In this document: positions 17,074-25,812 of the stretch, in pieces
Position numbering within the stretch: position 1 is the stretch's first letter
Layout: each line of letters begins with the position of its first letter
NCBI RefSeq assembly: GCF_001579805.1
Contig: NZ_CP014546.1
Location: 620,001-684,000 of the forward strand
Length of the DNA stretch: 64,000 nucleotides
DNA from: Pseudomonas azotoformans
Lineage (GTDB): Bacteria > Pseudomonadota > Gammaproteobacteria > Pseudomonadales > Pseudomonadaceae
Direction: 5' to 3'
Position numbers and translations under genes: made by a program
Notes under the pieces: generated by a model
What the model saw: only the letters and a program-made list of their open reading frames with translations
What the model was told of the DNA's origin: nothing
Databases searched by the model: none

Positions 17074-17994
17074 ATGCCTTTGCCATTGATCTACCACGAT
17101 GACTACAGCCCCGAGTTCCCGGCGGACCACCGGTTCCCCATGGACAAATTCCGCCTGTTGCGCGACCACCTGGTAGACAGTGGCCTGACCGAGGACCGCC
17201 AACTGCTGCGCCCACAACTGTGCCCACCGGAGATTCTGGCCCTGGCCCATGACGCTGGGTATATCGAGCGCTACATGGGCGGCGAATTATCCCGTGAAGA
17301 CCAGCGGCGCCTAGGCCTGCCCTGGAACGAAGCCCTGGCCCGCCGTACCGTGCGAGCGGTGGGCGGTTCGATTCTCGCGGCGGAACAAGCCCTGGAACAC
17401 GGCCTGGCCTGCCACCTGGCCGGCGGCACCCACCACGCCCACTACGATTACCCGGCGGGTTTCTGCATCTTCAATGACTTGGCGGTGATCAGCCATTACC
17501 TGCTCGCCAGCGGCCGGGTCAGCCGTGTGCTGATCTTCGATTGCGACGTGCACCAGGGCGACGGCACCGCGCGCATCCTCCACGACACACCGGACGCCAT
17601 CACCGTATCGCTGCACTGCGAAAAGAACTTCCCCGCGCGCAAGGCCCAGAGCGACTGGGACATCCCGTTGCCCATGGGCATGGGCGATGCCGACTACCTC
17701 AAGGTGGTGGACGATGCGCTCAACTACTTACTGCCGCTCTACCAACCCGACCTGGTGCTGTACGACGCTGGCGTCGATGTGCACAAGGACGACGCCCTCG
17801 GCTACCTCAAGCTGACAGACCAGGGCGTCGCCGCCCGCGATGAAAGCGTGATGCGCCACTGCCTGGGCCGCGACATCCCGGTGATGGGTGTGATCGGCGG
17901 CGGCTACAGCAAGGACCGCCCGGCCCTCGCCCGCCGCCACGGCATCCTGCATCACAGCGCGCAACGGGTGTGGACGTCATCAGGTTGTCATTGA
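17074..17994 (+). CDS. Histone-deacetylase-family amidohydrolase
   Basis: Zinc-dependent deacetylase-like protein of 306 residues (acetoin-utilisation/acetylpolyamine class). Visible active-site segments are GGTHHAHYDYPAGFCIFND (paired histidines), the metal ligands in FDCDVHQGDGTA, LYDAGVDVHKDD, and the C-terminal GGGY. The start at 17074 (MPLPLIYHDDYSPEFP) is chosen by family similarity over a start at 17026. In bacteria these enzymes act on acetylated proteins, polyamines or other small amides; no substrate is indicated by the neighbours. Confidence 0.9.
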   Translation: MPLPLIYHDDYSPEFPADHRFPMDKFRLLRDHLVDSGLTEDRQLLRPQLCPPEILALAHDAGYIERYMGGELSREDQRRLGLPWNEALARRTVRAVGGSILAAEQALEHGLACHLAGGTHHAHYDYPAGFCIFNDLAVISHYLLASGRVSRVLIFDCDVHQGDGTARILHDTPDAITVSLHCEKNFPARKAQSDWDIPLPMGMGDADYLKVVDDALNYLLPLYQPDLVLYDAGVDVHKDDALGYLKLTDQGVAARDESVMRHCLGRDIPVMGVIGGGYSKDRPALARRHGILHHSAQRVWTSSGCH

Positions 17995-18004
17995 AGTGTG
18001 AGCG

Positions 18005-18142
18005 TTACCCACAATCCCTGTGGAACCACCTGTGGATAACTTGAGCGTAAGGACCTGAAAGCCAGTAGTCGTATAGCCTGCAACAAACTGTACGTTTTTT
18101 GACCAGAGACTTTTCCACAGCCGTGAAACGTTGTGGAACTTG
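18005..18142. other. Cluster of DnaA-box-like nonamers
   Basis: This gene-free stretch holds TTACCCACA (18005), a perfect TTATCCACA on the minus strand (18031-18039), TTTTCCACA (18112-18120) and two further TGTGG cores. No replication gene is near. It may be chance or a DnaA-titration or regulatory site upstream of the large gene that follows. Confidence 0.3.
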
Positions 18143-18223
18143 GCGCCGGCGGCCGTTTTGCAACAAAACTGCCGCACGCCGCCGTCAACCTGAAGGCCTC
18201 TCCCGCTTTCAGAGTACCCAGCG

Positions 18224-21200
18224 ATGGCAACTTACAAGATCGGCAGTAGCGCGACGCCCGGCAATGACGACGCCCTGAAGAAAGTCGCCGCCACCTTCGA
18301 CGTGGCGATGTCCCGCGCCCTCTCCGGCTTCAAGGAAGCCGCCCACCCCGGCAACTTCAAGGTGCTGGCGGTAACCGATAACACCAAGGACAAAAAGATC
18401 GCCGACGTCAAAGCCACCGGCGACCAGGAAGCGATCAAGCGCCTCAACGACCCGAACCTGGCCGACATCAGCAACACTGGTGTGCCGCTGGCCAACATCG
18501 CCAGCATCACCAAGATTTCCGACAACGTCCTGGAGCTGAAAACCCGCGACGGCAAGGACATCATCATTATCAAGCAGATGACCCCGTACCTGTTCGACGG
18601 CATGGCTGGCAAAGTCGACGCCGTGGACGCGCTGAACAAGAGCAAGGCCGACGGCTACCGCATCGCCCAGGCCGGCGACACCGCGCCGGGCTTGGACACC
18701 TACAAGGGCATCGGCCCGGCCGATGAGGTGGGGCCGGGCATGATCCGTTACGAAACCCTGTCGGGTGACAAGGTCGTCGTCAGTAAGGAAACCAACAGCG
18801 ACCTGTACGAAAAGGTTAAGTCTGACGGCGAAACCTGGGGCCTGATCAACGACAGCAAGAATGACGGGTATCGCCTGGCCGGTGCCAATGAGGCCGGCAG
18901 CGTGAGCCTGGTGGGCACGCCGGAAGAACTCGGCCACGGGCTGATCCGCTACGAGACCGCTTCCGGCGACAAGATCATCGTGTCCCAGGCCATCAGCCCC
19001 GACCTGTACGCCTCGGTGGTCAAGGAGTCCAACGGCATCTTTGGCGTCGACGGCGCCGTGGACACCAACTGGATCGACAACTCCAAGTACGCCAGCGCCA
19101 AGGACTGGGACAAGATCGTCGGCAACACCAGCGGCACACCGACCCAGGAAGAACGCGACCTCGACCGCCCGCGCGCTGCCTCGAAAATGCTCAGCGACAA
19201 CTGGGACAAATGGGGCCTGCACGACCGCCCAATCGACTTCTCCAACCCGCCCGCCGACCTGCCACCCGAAGCCCAGGCTTGCCTCAAGTACCTGGCCGGC
19301 AGCCCGAGCCTGATGAACGCCCTCGACAGCGGCGGCCTGGGCAAAAGTGATGGGGTGATTACCCACGCGGACGTGGATAAGTTCATCAGCCAATCGAACA
19401 AGGATCTGTCGGCCGCTTCGAAGTCCTACAGCACCTTCCTCAGCAAGAACCCCGACGCCACCGGTTTGGCCAAGGAAAACGCCAAGTCCGCCGCCATCGT
19501 CATGGCCAATATTTCCCTGGTGAGCAGCGCCGGCCCGGAAATGCAGGGGCCCAACCAGCGCGCCAACAATGGCAGCCTGAACACCGCCAACCTCAAGGCG
19601 ATCAAGGATGACTCGGGCCTGAGCCCCGAGCTGACCGGCGCCGCAGGCTATTGGTCCACCCCCGGCATGCTGCGCACCCTCGACATGGCCGGCGACCTGC
19701 CCGCCACCGCCAAGGCCGACGGCATCACTCAACAGAAAAACCTCGGTGCCTGGCTGGAAAACCAGGCGCCCAAGGACGACCACGGCGTGTTGATGATGCT
19801 CAGCAACGCCGCGGTGCGCAGCTCGGTGGCCGATGTCGACACCTCCAAGCTGACCAAGGACGTGCTCGAACACCCGGAGAACTACGACGGCAAGACCAAA
19901 GCCGCCGTAATGATGGAAATCAGCGACGCCCGCGCGCGCATGGCCGCCAGTGACAAAGTGGGCGACGGCGACCTGTATGCGGGGATTACCGCGGACACCG
20001 AATACCACCTCAACCCGACCAAGTCCAAGGTCACCGACCAGCTCGACGCCGCCATCGGCCAGCTGTCCAGCGACCCGGACGTGAAGACCTTCTTGGCGCA
20101 GAACCAGGCGTCCGGCATGCGCGATATCGTCAACAGCGACCCGGCGATCAAGCATGAGCTGCAGGCCTACCAGGACGGCCAGATCAACAGCGGCAACGTG
20201 CTCAACACCGCCCTGAACACCAAAGGGGCCGATGGCAAACCGCTGTCGCTCATGGACGCCCTGAGCCTGGCTGGCACCGACGCCACCCTCACCGACCTGG
20301 CCTTAGGCGGCGATGGGCATGTGGACCTCAGTGTCATCGCGGAAAAATCGGGAAAATCCGGGGACATCGAGCAGTTCTTCAAGGACCACATCCTGAACGG
20401 CAAAGACCTGCAAGACGCCCTCGCCCAGCCGAACGCCGACCCGATGACCGCCATCGGCCAGTACGCCGCCCATGCCGAGTTGCTCAAGGAATTCCTTGGT
20501 GACAAGGTCTCGGCCCAGGACTCGTCGACGGTGCAGCAATACGTCAACCAGGCGGTGTCCGACTCCCTGGTCAACGGCGCCAACGACGACGTGCTCAAAG
20601 GCGCATTCGGCGATGCCAATGGCAACTTCGACGAGGCCAAGACCACGGCCATCATCGAGAAAGCCATGGCCGACGACCCAGAGATGTTCAAGGACGCCAC
20701 GGGGGCGCAGATCAAGCCGCAGGACGTGATCTCGTTGATCCGCTCGATGTGGGACGTGAACCGCCAGGGCCAGAAGATCAGCGACGTACTGCCCAAGGCC
20801 GTGGACGGGCTGAAGCTCAACGTCAGCGATTCGTACAAACAGGGCCTGCTGCACATCGGCAGCGCCTTGCTGGCCGGCGGCGTGCTGGCGGCGCGCTCGG
20901 CCACGGGCGGCAACAGCCCTGCAGACAACGCCGGGCGCGTGGCGGCAGGCATGCAGTTTGCCGGCCTGATCACCGAAGGCGGCACCAAATACGCCAAAGA
21001 AGCCGGCTACGGCATGACCTGGAAACCCACGCCGATCGACCCGAACAAACCCCAAGGCATCGGTGACTTCCCCACCGGCAAAATGGTGCAGAACACAGAC
21101 GGCCTCAACCGCCTGGGCAACCTGGGCAAGATCGTCGGCGGCACCGGCAGCTTTATCGGCGGTGTGTTCGGCCTGATCAGCGGGGTCAACAGCGCATTTG

Positions 21201-21547
21201 CCGGGGATAAACTCAACGCCGGTTTCTCCCTCACCAGCGGCGCCCTGGGCACCGGCGCGGCCGTGGCCTCGATCATCGAAGGCGGCGCGGGCCTGTTCGG
21301 CATTGCCGACGCGGCGGCCATCGCCGGCACCTTCGCCGGGGTATTGGGTTGGGCGGCAGCCGGTGTGGGCATCGTGACCAGCTTTGTGTTCCCGATCATC
21401 GAGGTGGTGAAACGGGAAAAACAACAGGACGCGTTCTTTGGCAACCTGGTGCCGACCCTGGATAAATATGGCCTCACCGGCGGCCCGATCACCGACGCCG
21501 ACCGCAAGGATGAATACCCGCCGTACGCCAACACTGGTTTTGCCTGA
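18224..21547 (+). CDS. HrpK/HrpF-like type III translocator-type protein
   Basis: 1107 residues, no signal peptide, Asp/Lys-rich and nearly Cys-free, as in type III secreted proteins. Residues ~100-266 hold three related beta-type repeats. Two blocks of the HrpK/HrpF/NolX type follow: a short pre-helix, then LDSGGLGKSDGVITHADVDKF (~367-387), an EF-hand-like loop, and the second YWSTPGMLRTLDMAGD (~475-490) with its ADGI loop. The C-terminal 250 residues carry Gly/Ala-rich hydrophobic segments (SALLAGGVLAA; FIGGVFGLISGV; FAGVLGWAAAGVGIVTSFVF), then a KREKQQDAFFGNLVPTLDKYG tail. These suggest membrane insertion as a translocator. I see no HrpL-type promoter and no secretion genes. Family assignment is from recalled pattern. 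Confidence 0.55.
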   Translation: MATYKIGSSATPGNDDALKKVAATFDVAMSRALSGFKEAAHPGNFKVLAVTDNTKDKKIADVKATGDQEAIKRLNDPNLADISNTGVPLANIASITKISDNVLELKTRDGKDIIIIKQMTPYLFDGMAGKVDAVDALNKSKADGYRIAQAGDTAPGLDTYKGIGPADEVGPGMIRYETLSGDKVVVSKETNSDLYEKVKSDGETWGLINDSKNDGYRLAGANEAGSVSLVGTPEELGHGLIRYETASGDKIIVSQAISPDLYASVVKESNGIFGVDGAVDTNWIDNSKYASAKDWDKIVGNTSGTPTQEERDLDRPRAASKMLSDNWDKWGLHDRPIDFSNPPADLPPEAQACLKYLAGSPSLMNALDSGGLGKSDGVITHADVDKFISQSNKDLSAASKSYSTFLSKNPDATGLAKENAKSAAIVMANISLVSSAGPEMQGPNQRANNGSLNTANLKAIKDDSGLSPELTGAAGYWSTPGMLRTLDMAGDLPATAKADGITQQKNLGAWLENQAPKDDHGVLMMLSNAAVRSSVADVDTSKLTKDVLEHPENYDGKTKAAVMMEISDARARMAASDKVGDGDLYAGITADTEYHLNPTKSKVTDQLDAAIGQLSSDPDVKTFLAQNQASGMRDIVNSDPAIKHELQAYQDGQINSGNVLNTALNTKGADGKPLSLMDALSLAGTDATLTDLALGGDGHVDLSVIAEKSGKSGDIEQFFKDHILNGKDLQDALAQPNADPMTAIGQYAAHAELLKEFLGDKVSAQDSSTVQQYVNQAVSDSLVNGANDDVLKGAFGDANGNFDEAKTTAIIEKAMADDPEMFKDATGAQIKPQDVISLIRSMWDVNRQGQKISDVLPKAVDGLKLNVSDSYKQGLLHIGSALLAGGVLAARSATGGNSPADNAGRVAAGMQFAGLITEGGTKYAKEAGYGMTWKPTPIDPNKPQGIGDFPTGKMVQNTDGLNRLGNLGKIVGGTGSFIGGVFGLISGVNSAFAGDKLNAGFSLTSGALGTGAAVASIIEGGAGLFGIADAAAIAGTFAGVLGWAAAGVGIVTSFVFPIIEVVKREKQQDAFFGNLVPTLDKYGLTGGPITDADRKDEYPPYANTGFA

Positions 21548-21569
21548 GTACTTTTTGCCTAACGGCACG

Positions 21570-21607
21570 GGGCGCGCATTGCTTACAATGGGCGCCCTTT
21601 GTTTTTG
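21570..21607 (+). terminator. Rho-independent terminator after the HrpK-like gene
   Basis: GGGCGC (21570-21575) and CATTG (21577-21581) pair with CAATG (21586-21590) and GCGCCC (21592-21597) around the loop CTTA, then TTTGTTTTTG. It lies only 14 bp before the next start codon. Confidence 0.8.
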
Positions 21608-21620
21608 ACCAGGCCTGCCG

Positions 21621-22853
21621 ATGTCCGCTACTGCTCCTTCCCACGTTGCCATCATCGGCGGCGGCCCTGCCGGGCTGATGGCCGCCGAAGTCCTGAGCCA
21701 GGCGGGCGTGCGGGTGGACCTGTACGACGGCATGCCCTCGGTGGGGCGCAAGTTTCTGCTGGCCGGCGTGGGCGGCATGAACATCACCCACTCCGAAGCG
21801 TATCCGGCGTTTCTGTCGCGCTACGCCGAACGCGCGCCGCACATGGCGCCGTTGCTGCGTAGTTTTGGGGCCGAGGCGTTGTGTGAATGGATTCATGGCT
21901 TAGGCATCGAGACGTTTGTCGGCACCTCCGGCCGGGTGTTTCCCACCGACATGAAAGCCGCGCCCCTGTTGCGCGCCTGGCTCAAGCGCCTGCGCGACCA
22001 AGGCGTGGTTATCCACACCCGTCATCGCTGGCTGGGCTGGACTGCCGAGGGCGACTTACTTATCCACAGCCCCGACGGCGAAAAGACTGTCCACAGCGAC
22101 GCCGTGCTGCTGGCCCTTGGCGGCGGCAGCTGGTCACGGTTGGGGTCTGACGGCGCCTGGCTCAAGTTGCTGGAGGACAAAGGCGTGCCTTACGCCCCGC
22201 TGCAACCGAGCAACTGCGGTTTCGAGGTGTCGGCCTGGAGCGAATTGATGGTCAGCAAATTCGCCGGCGCGCCGCTGAAAAACGTCGCGATGGGTTTGGG
22301 TGACGACAAGCCTCGTCTGGGTGAATGCGTAATCACCGCCAGCGGGATCGAAGGCAGCCTGATCTACGCGCTGTCGGCGCCGATCCGCGAAGCGATCAAC
22401 CGCGACGGCTCGGCCACCGTGCACATCGACCTGTTGCCGAGCAAGCCGCTGGACAAGGTTCAGGCCGCCTTGGCGAAACCCCGTGGCTCACGCTCGATGA
22501 GCAAGCATCTGCACAGTCAGTTGGGGTTGGATGGCGTCAAAGCCGCACTGCTGCGCGAGTTGGCGCCGGCCGACCACTTCAATGATCCGGCGCAGTTGGC
22601 GGTGGATATCAAGGCGTTGCCGCTGACGCTGGTGAAGACCCGGCCGATGGATGAAGCGATCAGCACAGCGGGCGGCGTGCCGTTTGAGGCGTTGGATGAG
22701 CGCTTGATGCTCAAGCAATTGCCGGGGGTGTTTTGTGCGGGGGAGATGCTGGATTGGGAAGCACCGACGGGCGGGTATTTGCTGACGGGGTGCTTTGCCA
22801 GCGGCAGAGCAGCTGGGCGGGGGATGTTGGAGTGGCTTAAAAGCAGAGGTTAA
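21621..22853 (+). CDS. HI0933-family flavoprotein (TIGR03862 type)
   Basis: FAD-dependent oxidoreductase-like protein of 410 residues. The N-terminal Rossmann motif VAIIGGGPAGLMAAE (~8-22) binds the ADP part of FAD; the family motif GRKFLLAGVGGMNITHSE follows, and the C-terminus closes the fold with GVFCAGEMLDWEAPTGGYLLTGCFASG. Members are often named NAD(P)/FAD-dependent oxidoreductase or aminoacetone-oxidase family; the true reaction is unknown. It stands alone between a terminator and a REP-type hairpin. Confidence 0.88.
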   Translation: MSATAPSHVAIIGGGPAGLMAAEVLSQAGVRVDLYDGMPSVGRKFLLAGVGGMNITHSEAYPAFLSRYAERAPHMAPLLRSFGAEALCEWIHGLGIETFVGTSGRVFPTDMKAAPLLRAWLKRLRDQGVVIHTRHRWLGWTAEGDLLIHSPDGEKTVHSDAVLLALGGGSWSRLGSDGAWLKLLEDKGVPYAPLQPSNCGFEVSAWSELMVSKFAGAPLKNVAMGLGDDKPRLGECVITASGIEGSLIYALSAPIREAINRDGSATVHIDLLPSKPLDKVQAALAKPRGSRSMSKHLHSQLGLDGVKAALLRELAPADHFNDPAQLAVDIKALPLTLVKTRPMDEAISTAGGVPFEALDERLMLKQLPGVFCAGEMLDWEAPTGGYLLTGCFASGRAAGRGMLEWLKSRG

Positions 22854-22900
22854 GCTGCAAGCTGCAAGTAAGAGCAACATTCACTTGCAGCTTGTAGCTT
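22852..22900. repeat. 18-bp inverted repeat between convergent genes
   Basis: AAGCTGCAAGCTGCAAGT (22852-22869) pairs with ACTTGCAGCTTGTAGCTT (22883-22900) with one G-T mismatch and a 13-base loop. The left arm begins inside the stop codon of the flavoprotein gene. It fits a Pseudomonas repetitive hairpin serving as a two-way 3' end between that gene and rhlE. Confidence 0.75.
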
Positions 22901-22916
22901 ACCGCTCAGGGCTGTT

Positions 22917-24251
22917 TCACTTCTTCTTACGCGGCCCGGTATTGAACACCGGCACCTTGCGCACCGGTTTGATCGACGGCTCCGACGGCGCCACTTCCCC
23001 GCTGTCCACCCACTTACCAAGGTTGCGCTTACCGCCACCGCCCGAGGCTTTAGGCTTTTTCGGTTTCTTTGGCTTCTTCACCACCTGCCCGCTGGCATCG
23101 GTGTCCGGCACGCGGTGTTCCGGTTCGAAGTCCTGCTCCATGTGGCGGGCCAAGGTCTGACGCGTCAGCATCTCGATGGCTGACAGCATGTTCACTTCAT
23201 CGGCACACACCAGGGAAATCGCCTCACCGGTGTTGCCCGCACGCCCGGTACGGCCGATACGGTGGATGTAGTCCTCGGCCACAATCGGCAGGTCGAAGTT
23301 GACCACCAGCGGCAAGTCTTCGATATCCAGGCCACGGGCCGCCACGTCGGTGGCCACCAGGATCTGCACGTCACTCGACTTGAAACGGTCCAGCGCACGT
23401 TGACGGGTCGCCTGGGGCTTGTCGCCATGGATACCGTCGGCGTTGATGCCCAGGCCCTGCAACTTATCCACCAGCGCATCCACGCCATTGCGGGTCTTGG
23501 CGAACACCAGCACCTGCTTCCAGCGGCCTTTGCGCATCAAGTGCACAAACAGCTCCGGCTTGCGCTTCTTGTCCACCGGCACAATCCACTGTTTGACCGT
23601 GTTGGCAGCGACGTTGCGCGGGCTGACTTCGATGCTCAGCGGGTCGTTGAGCATCTGCCCGGCCAGCGTGCGGATCTCATCGGAGAAGGTCGCGGAGAAC
23701 AGCAGGGTCTGGCGCTTTTTCGGCAGCATGCGGTAGATGTTCGCCAGCTCTTCGGAGAAACCCAGGTCGAGCATGCGGTCGGCTTCGTCCAGCACCAGGG
23801 TTTGCAGCTGGTTGAGTTTCAGCGCGTTCTGGCGGAACAGGTCGATCAGGCGGCCCGGCGTGGCGACCAGGATGTCGACGCCTTTGCGCAACTTCATCAT
23901 CTGCGGGTTGATGCTCACGCCGCCGTACACCGCGTAAGTGGTCAGCGGCAGGTTTTGCGCGTACTCGGCAACGCTGGCGTGCACCTGCTCGGCCAGCTCG
24001 CGGGTCGGGCACAGGATCAGCGCGCGTGCCGAGTTGGCGGCGACTTTCGGCCCTTCCATCGTCAGCAGTTGCAACAACGGCACGGCGAAACCGGCGGTCT
24101 TGCCGGTGCCGGTCTGGGCCGCAGCCATCAGGTCGCGACCGGCCAGCACCGCCGGAATGGCTTGCGCCTGCACCGGCGTCGGGGTCTGGTAGCCAAGCGT
24201 CTCAAGGGCGCGCAGCAAGGGTTCGATCAGGCCAAGGGTGGCGAAAGTCAT
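22917..24251 (-). CDS. rhlE: DEAD-box RNA helicase RhlE
   Basis: ATP-dependent RNA helicase involved in rRNA/mRNA remodelling. The 444-residue protein has the full motif set: Q motif (GYQTPTPVQAQAIP), Walker A AAQTGTGKT (~44-52), PTRELAEQV, TPGRL, DEAD, SAT, and HRIGRTGR. After the helicase core comes a basic tail (KKPKKPKKPKASGGGGKRN ... GPRKKK) for RNA binding, as in RhlE. It reads toward the flavoprotein gene. Confidence 0.93.
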   Translation of the reverse strand: MTFATLGLIEPLLRALETLGYQTPTPVQAQAIPAVLAGRDLMAAAQTGTGKTAGFAVPLLQLLTMEGPKVAANSARALILCPTRELAEQVHASVAEYAQNLPLTTYAVYGGVSINPQMMKLRKGVDILVATPGRLIDLFRQNALKLNQLQTLVLDEADRMLDLGFSEELANIYRMLPKKRQTLLFSATFSDEIRTLAGQMLNDPLSIEVSPRNVAANTVKQWIVPVDKKRKPELFVHLMRKGRWKQVLVFAKTRNGVDALVDKLQGLGINADGIHGDKPQATRQRALDRFKSSDVQILVATDVAARGLDIEDLPLVVNFDLPIVAEDYIHRIGRTGRAGNTGEAISLVCADEVNMLSAIEMLTRQTLARHMEQDFEPEHRVPDTDASGQVVKKPKKPKKPKASGGGGKRNLGKWVDSGEVAPSEPSIKPVRKVPVFNTGPRKKK

Positions 24252-24299
24252 GTGTTTACCGTAGGAAAAATTCAGCGCAAGGTCGCAATGCGCCGCAGT

Positions 24300-25196
24300 T
24301 TACCTTATTTCCGCCTTCGGCTTGCGCCACTGGGGCAGGCTGATCAGCAGGACGGCGCTGATAATCACCAGCATGGCCAGGGCTTCTTCCAGACCAATGG
24401 TCTCCCCCACGAACACAATCCCCAGCAACACCGCCACCGCCGGGTTCACATAGGCATAGCTGGTCGCCGCCGCCGGGCGCACATGCTTGAGCAGGTACAT
24501 ATAGGCGTTGAAGGCGATGATCGAACCGAACACCGTCAGGTAGGCCAGGGCCAGCCAGCCTTCCAGCGGTGGCACGGCTTGCAGGCGCTCACCGGACAAC
24601 GCGCTGATGATCAATAGCGCGACGCCCGCCACCAGCATTTCCGCAGCACTCGCCATGGCGCCTTGGGGCAGTGGCAATTGTCGGCTCCACACCGAACCGA
24701 ACGCCCAGGAGGCCGCCGCCACCAACAGCAGCACAGCGCCCATCGGGCTCGACTGCAACGTGCTGCCCATATTGAGCATGGCGATGCCGATGATCCCCAG
24801 GATCACCCCCGCCCACTCCAAGCGAGTGTTGCGCGCGCCCCAGAAATACCCACACAACAAGGTGAACAACGGCACCGTCGCCACGGCCAACGCCGCCACG
24901 CCGGACGACACGCCCATGTGTTCCGCCACGCTGACGCCGCCGTTGCCCACGGTGAGCAGCAAAAGACCGATCATCCCGGCCGCCTTCCACTGCGGCCACG
25001 TCGGTGCCGGCACCCCGCGCCAGCGCAGGAAGCCATACATCAACGCCCCCGCTGTGCAAAACCGAATCCCCGCCAGCAGCAACGGCGGCCAGTACTCCAC
25101 GCCGATGCGAATCACCAGATAGGTGGAACCCCAGATCACATACAGCGCAAAAAAGGCGGCGATCAACGGTAAGGGAAAGCGACGTGGGCCAGGCAT
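24300..25196 (-). CDS. DMT-family (EamA, YedA-like) exporter
   Basis: 298-residue inner-membrane protein with ten helices. The opening PLPLIAAFFALYVIWGSTYLVIRIGVEYWPPLLLAGIRF and the later SYAYVNPAVAVLLG are typical of YedA/RhaT-like EamA transporters. It is divergent from an Lrp/AsnC regulator gene across 160 bp, an arrangement common for amino-acid exporters controlled by that regulator. Substrate not determined. Confidence 0.88.
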   Translation of the reverse strand: MPGPRRFPLPLIAAFFALYVIWGSTYLVIRIGVEYWPPLLLAGIRFCTAGALMYGFLRWRGVPAPTWPQWKAAGMIGLLLLTVGNGGVSVAEHMGVSSGVAALAVATVPLFTLLCGYFWGARNTRLEWAGVILGIIGIAMLNMGSTLQSSPMGAVLLLVAAASWAFGSVWSRQLPLPQGAMASAAEMLVAGVALLIISALSGERLQAVPPLEGWLALAYLTVFGSIIAFNAYMYLLKHVRPAAATSYAYVNPAVAVLLGIVFVGETIGLEEALAMLVIISAVLLISLPQWRKPKAEIR

Positions 25197-25356
25197 TGGG
25201 CGGCTCTATGGCAGGAGATGGGAGGCTTATTCTAAAAAGGCAGGTCGTTAAACATAAGTTACAAAACCTGTTTAAAACGCCAATACACTTTTCAAAGCAT
25301 GGTTGTGAAGGCTATAAACCGTGCTTTCGAAAGTCACGCGCAACCGGAGCCTTATC

Positions 25357-25812
25357 ATGGACAAATACGACCGCATGCTCCTCAGCGCCCTGCTCGAAGA
25401 CGGCCGCGCGTCCTACGCGCAACTGGCCCGCACAGTAAACCTCTCCGCCCCCGCCGTGGCAGAGCGCGTGGCCAAGCTGGAGGCCAGCGGCGTGATCACC
25501 GGGTATCAGGCCAAGGTGGACTTGTCCAAAGTGGGCTTGCCGATTCAGTGCGTGATTGAGCTGCGGTTGACCAATCACGGCAGCCAGAAGGTGTATGACG
25601 CGTTGGCGGAAATCCCTGAATTGACGGAGTGCCATCGGGTGACCGGCGATCCGTGCGTGATCATGCAGGCGGCGGTGGGGTCGATGCCGGAGTTGGAGAG
25701 CTTGATCAACCGCGTGGCGAAGTTCGGGTTCAGCAAGACTTCGATTATTTTGTCGAGCGCGATAGAGCGGCGGGTGCCGTTGGGGCAGTTGGAGGGCAAG
25801 AATGGTGGTTAA
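25357..25812 (+). CDS. Lrp/AsnC-family transcriptional regulator
   Basis: 151 residues starting MDKYDRMLLSALLEDGRASY, with GGAG 7 bases before the ATG. Residues ~4-60 are the winged helix-turn-helix (LARTVNLSAPAVAERVAKLEASGVITGYQAKVD); ~65-145 are the RAM ligand-binding domain (VTGDPCVIMQAAVGSMPELESLINRVAKFG). It is divergent from the DMT exporter and overlaps the following cyclase-family gene by 11 bp, so it probably controls both and responds to an amino acid or derivative. Confidence 0.92.
   Translation: MDKYDRMLLSALLEDGRASYAQLARTVNLSAPAVAERVAKLEASGVITGYQAKVDLSKVGLPIQCVIELRLTNHGSQKVYDALAEIPELTECHRVTGDPCVIMQAAVGSMPELESLINRVAKFGFSKTSIILSSAIERRVPLGQLEGKNGG

Noticed and set aside
18020..18060. 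GGAACC at 18022 as the -35 part of an HrpL promoter for the HrpK-like gene
   Set aside because: The required CCAC block 15-16 bases further is absent, so the two-part motif is not met.
18209..20155. 648-codon frame on the minus strand opposite the HrpK-like gene
   Set aside because: High G+C keeps antisense frames open; composition is random-like and no ribosome site or family motif is present.
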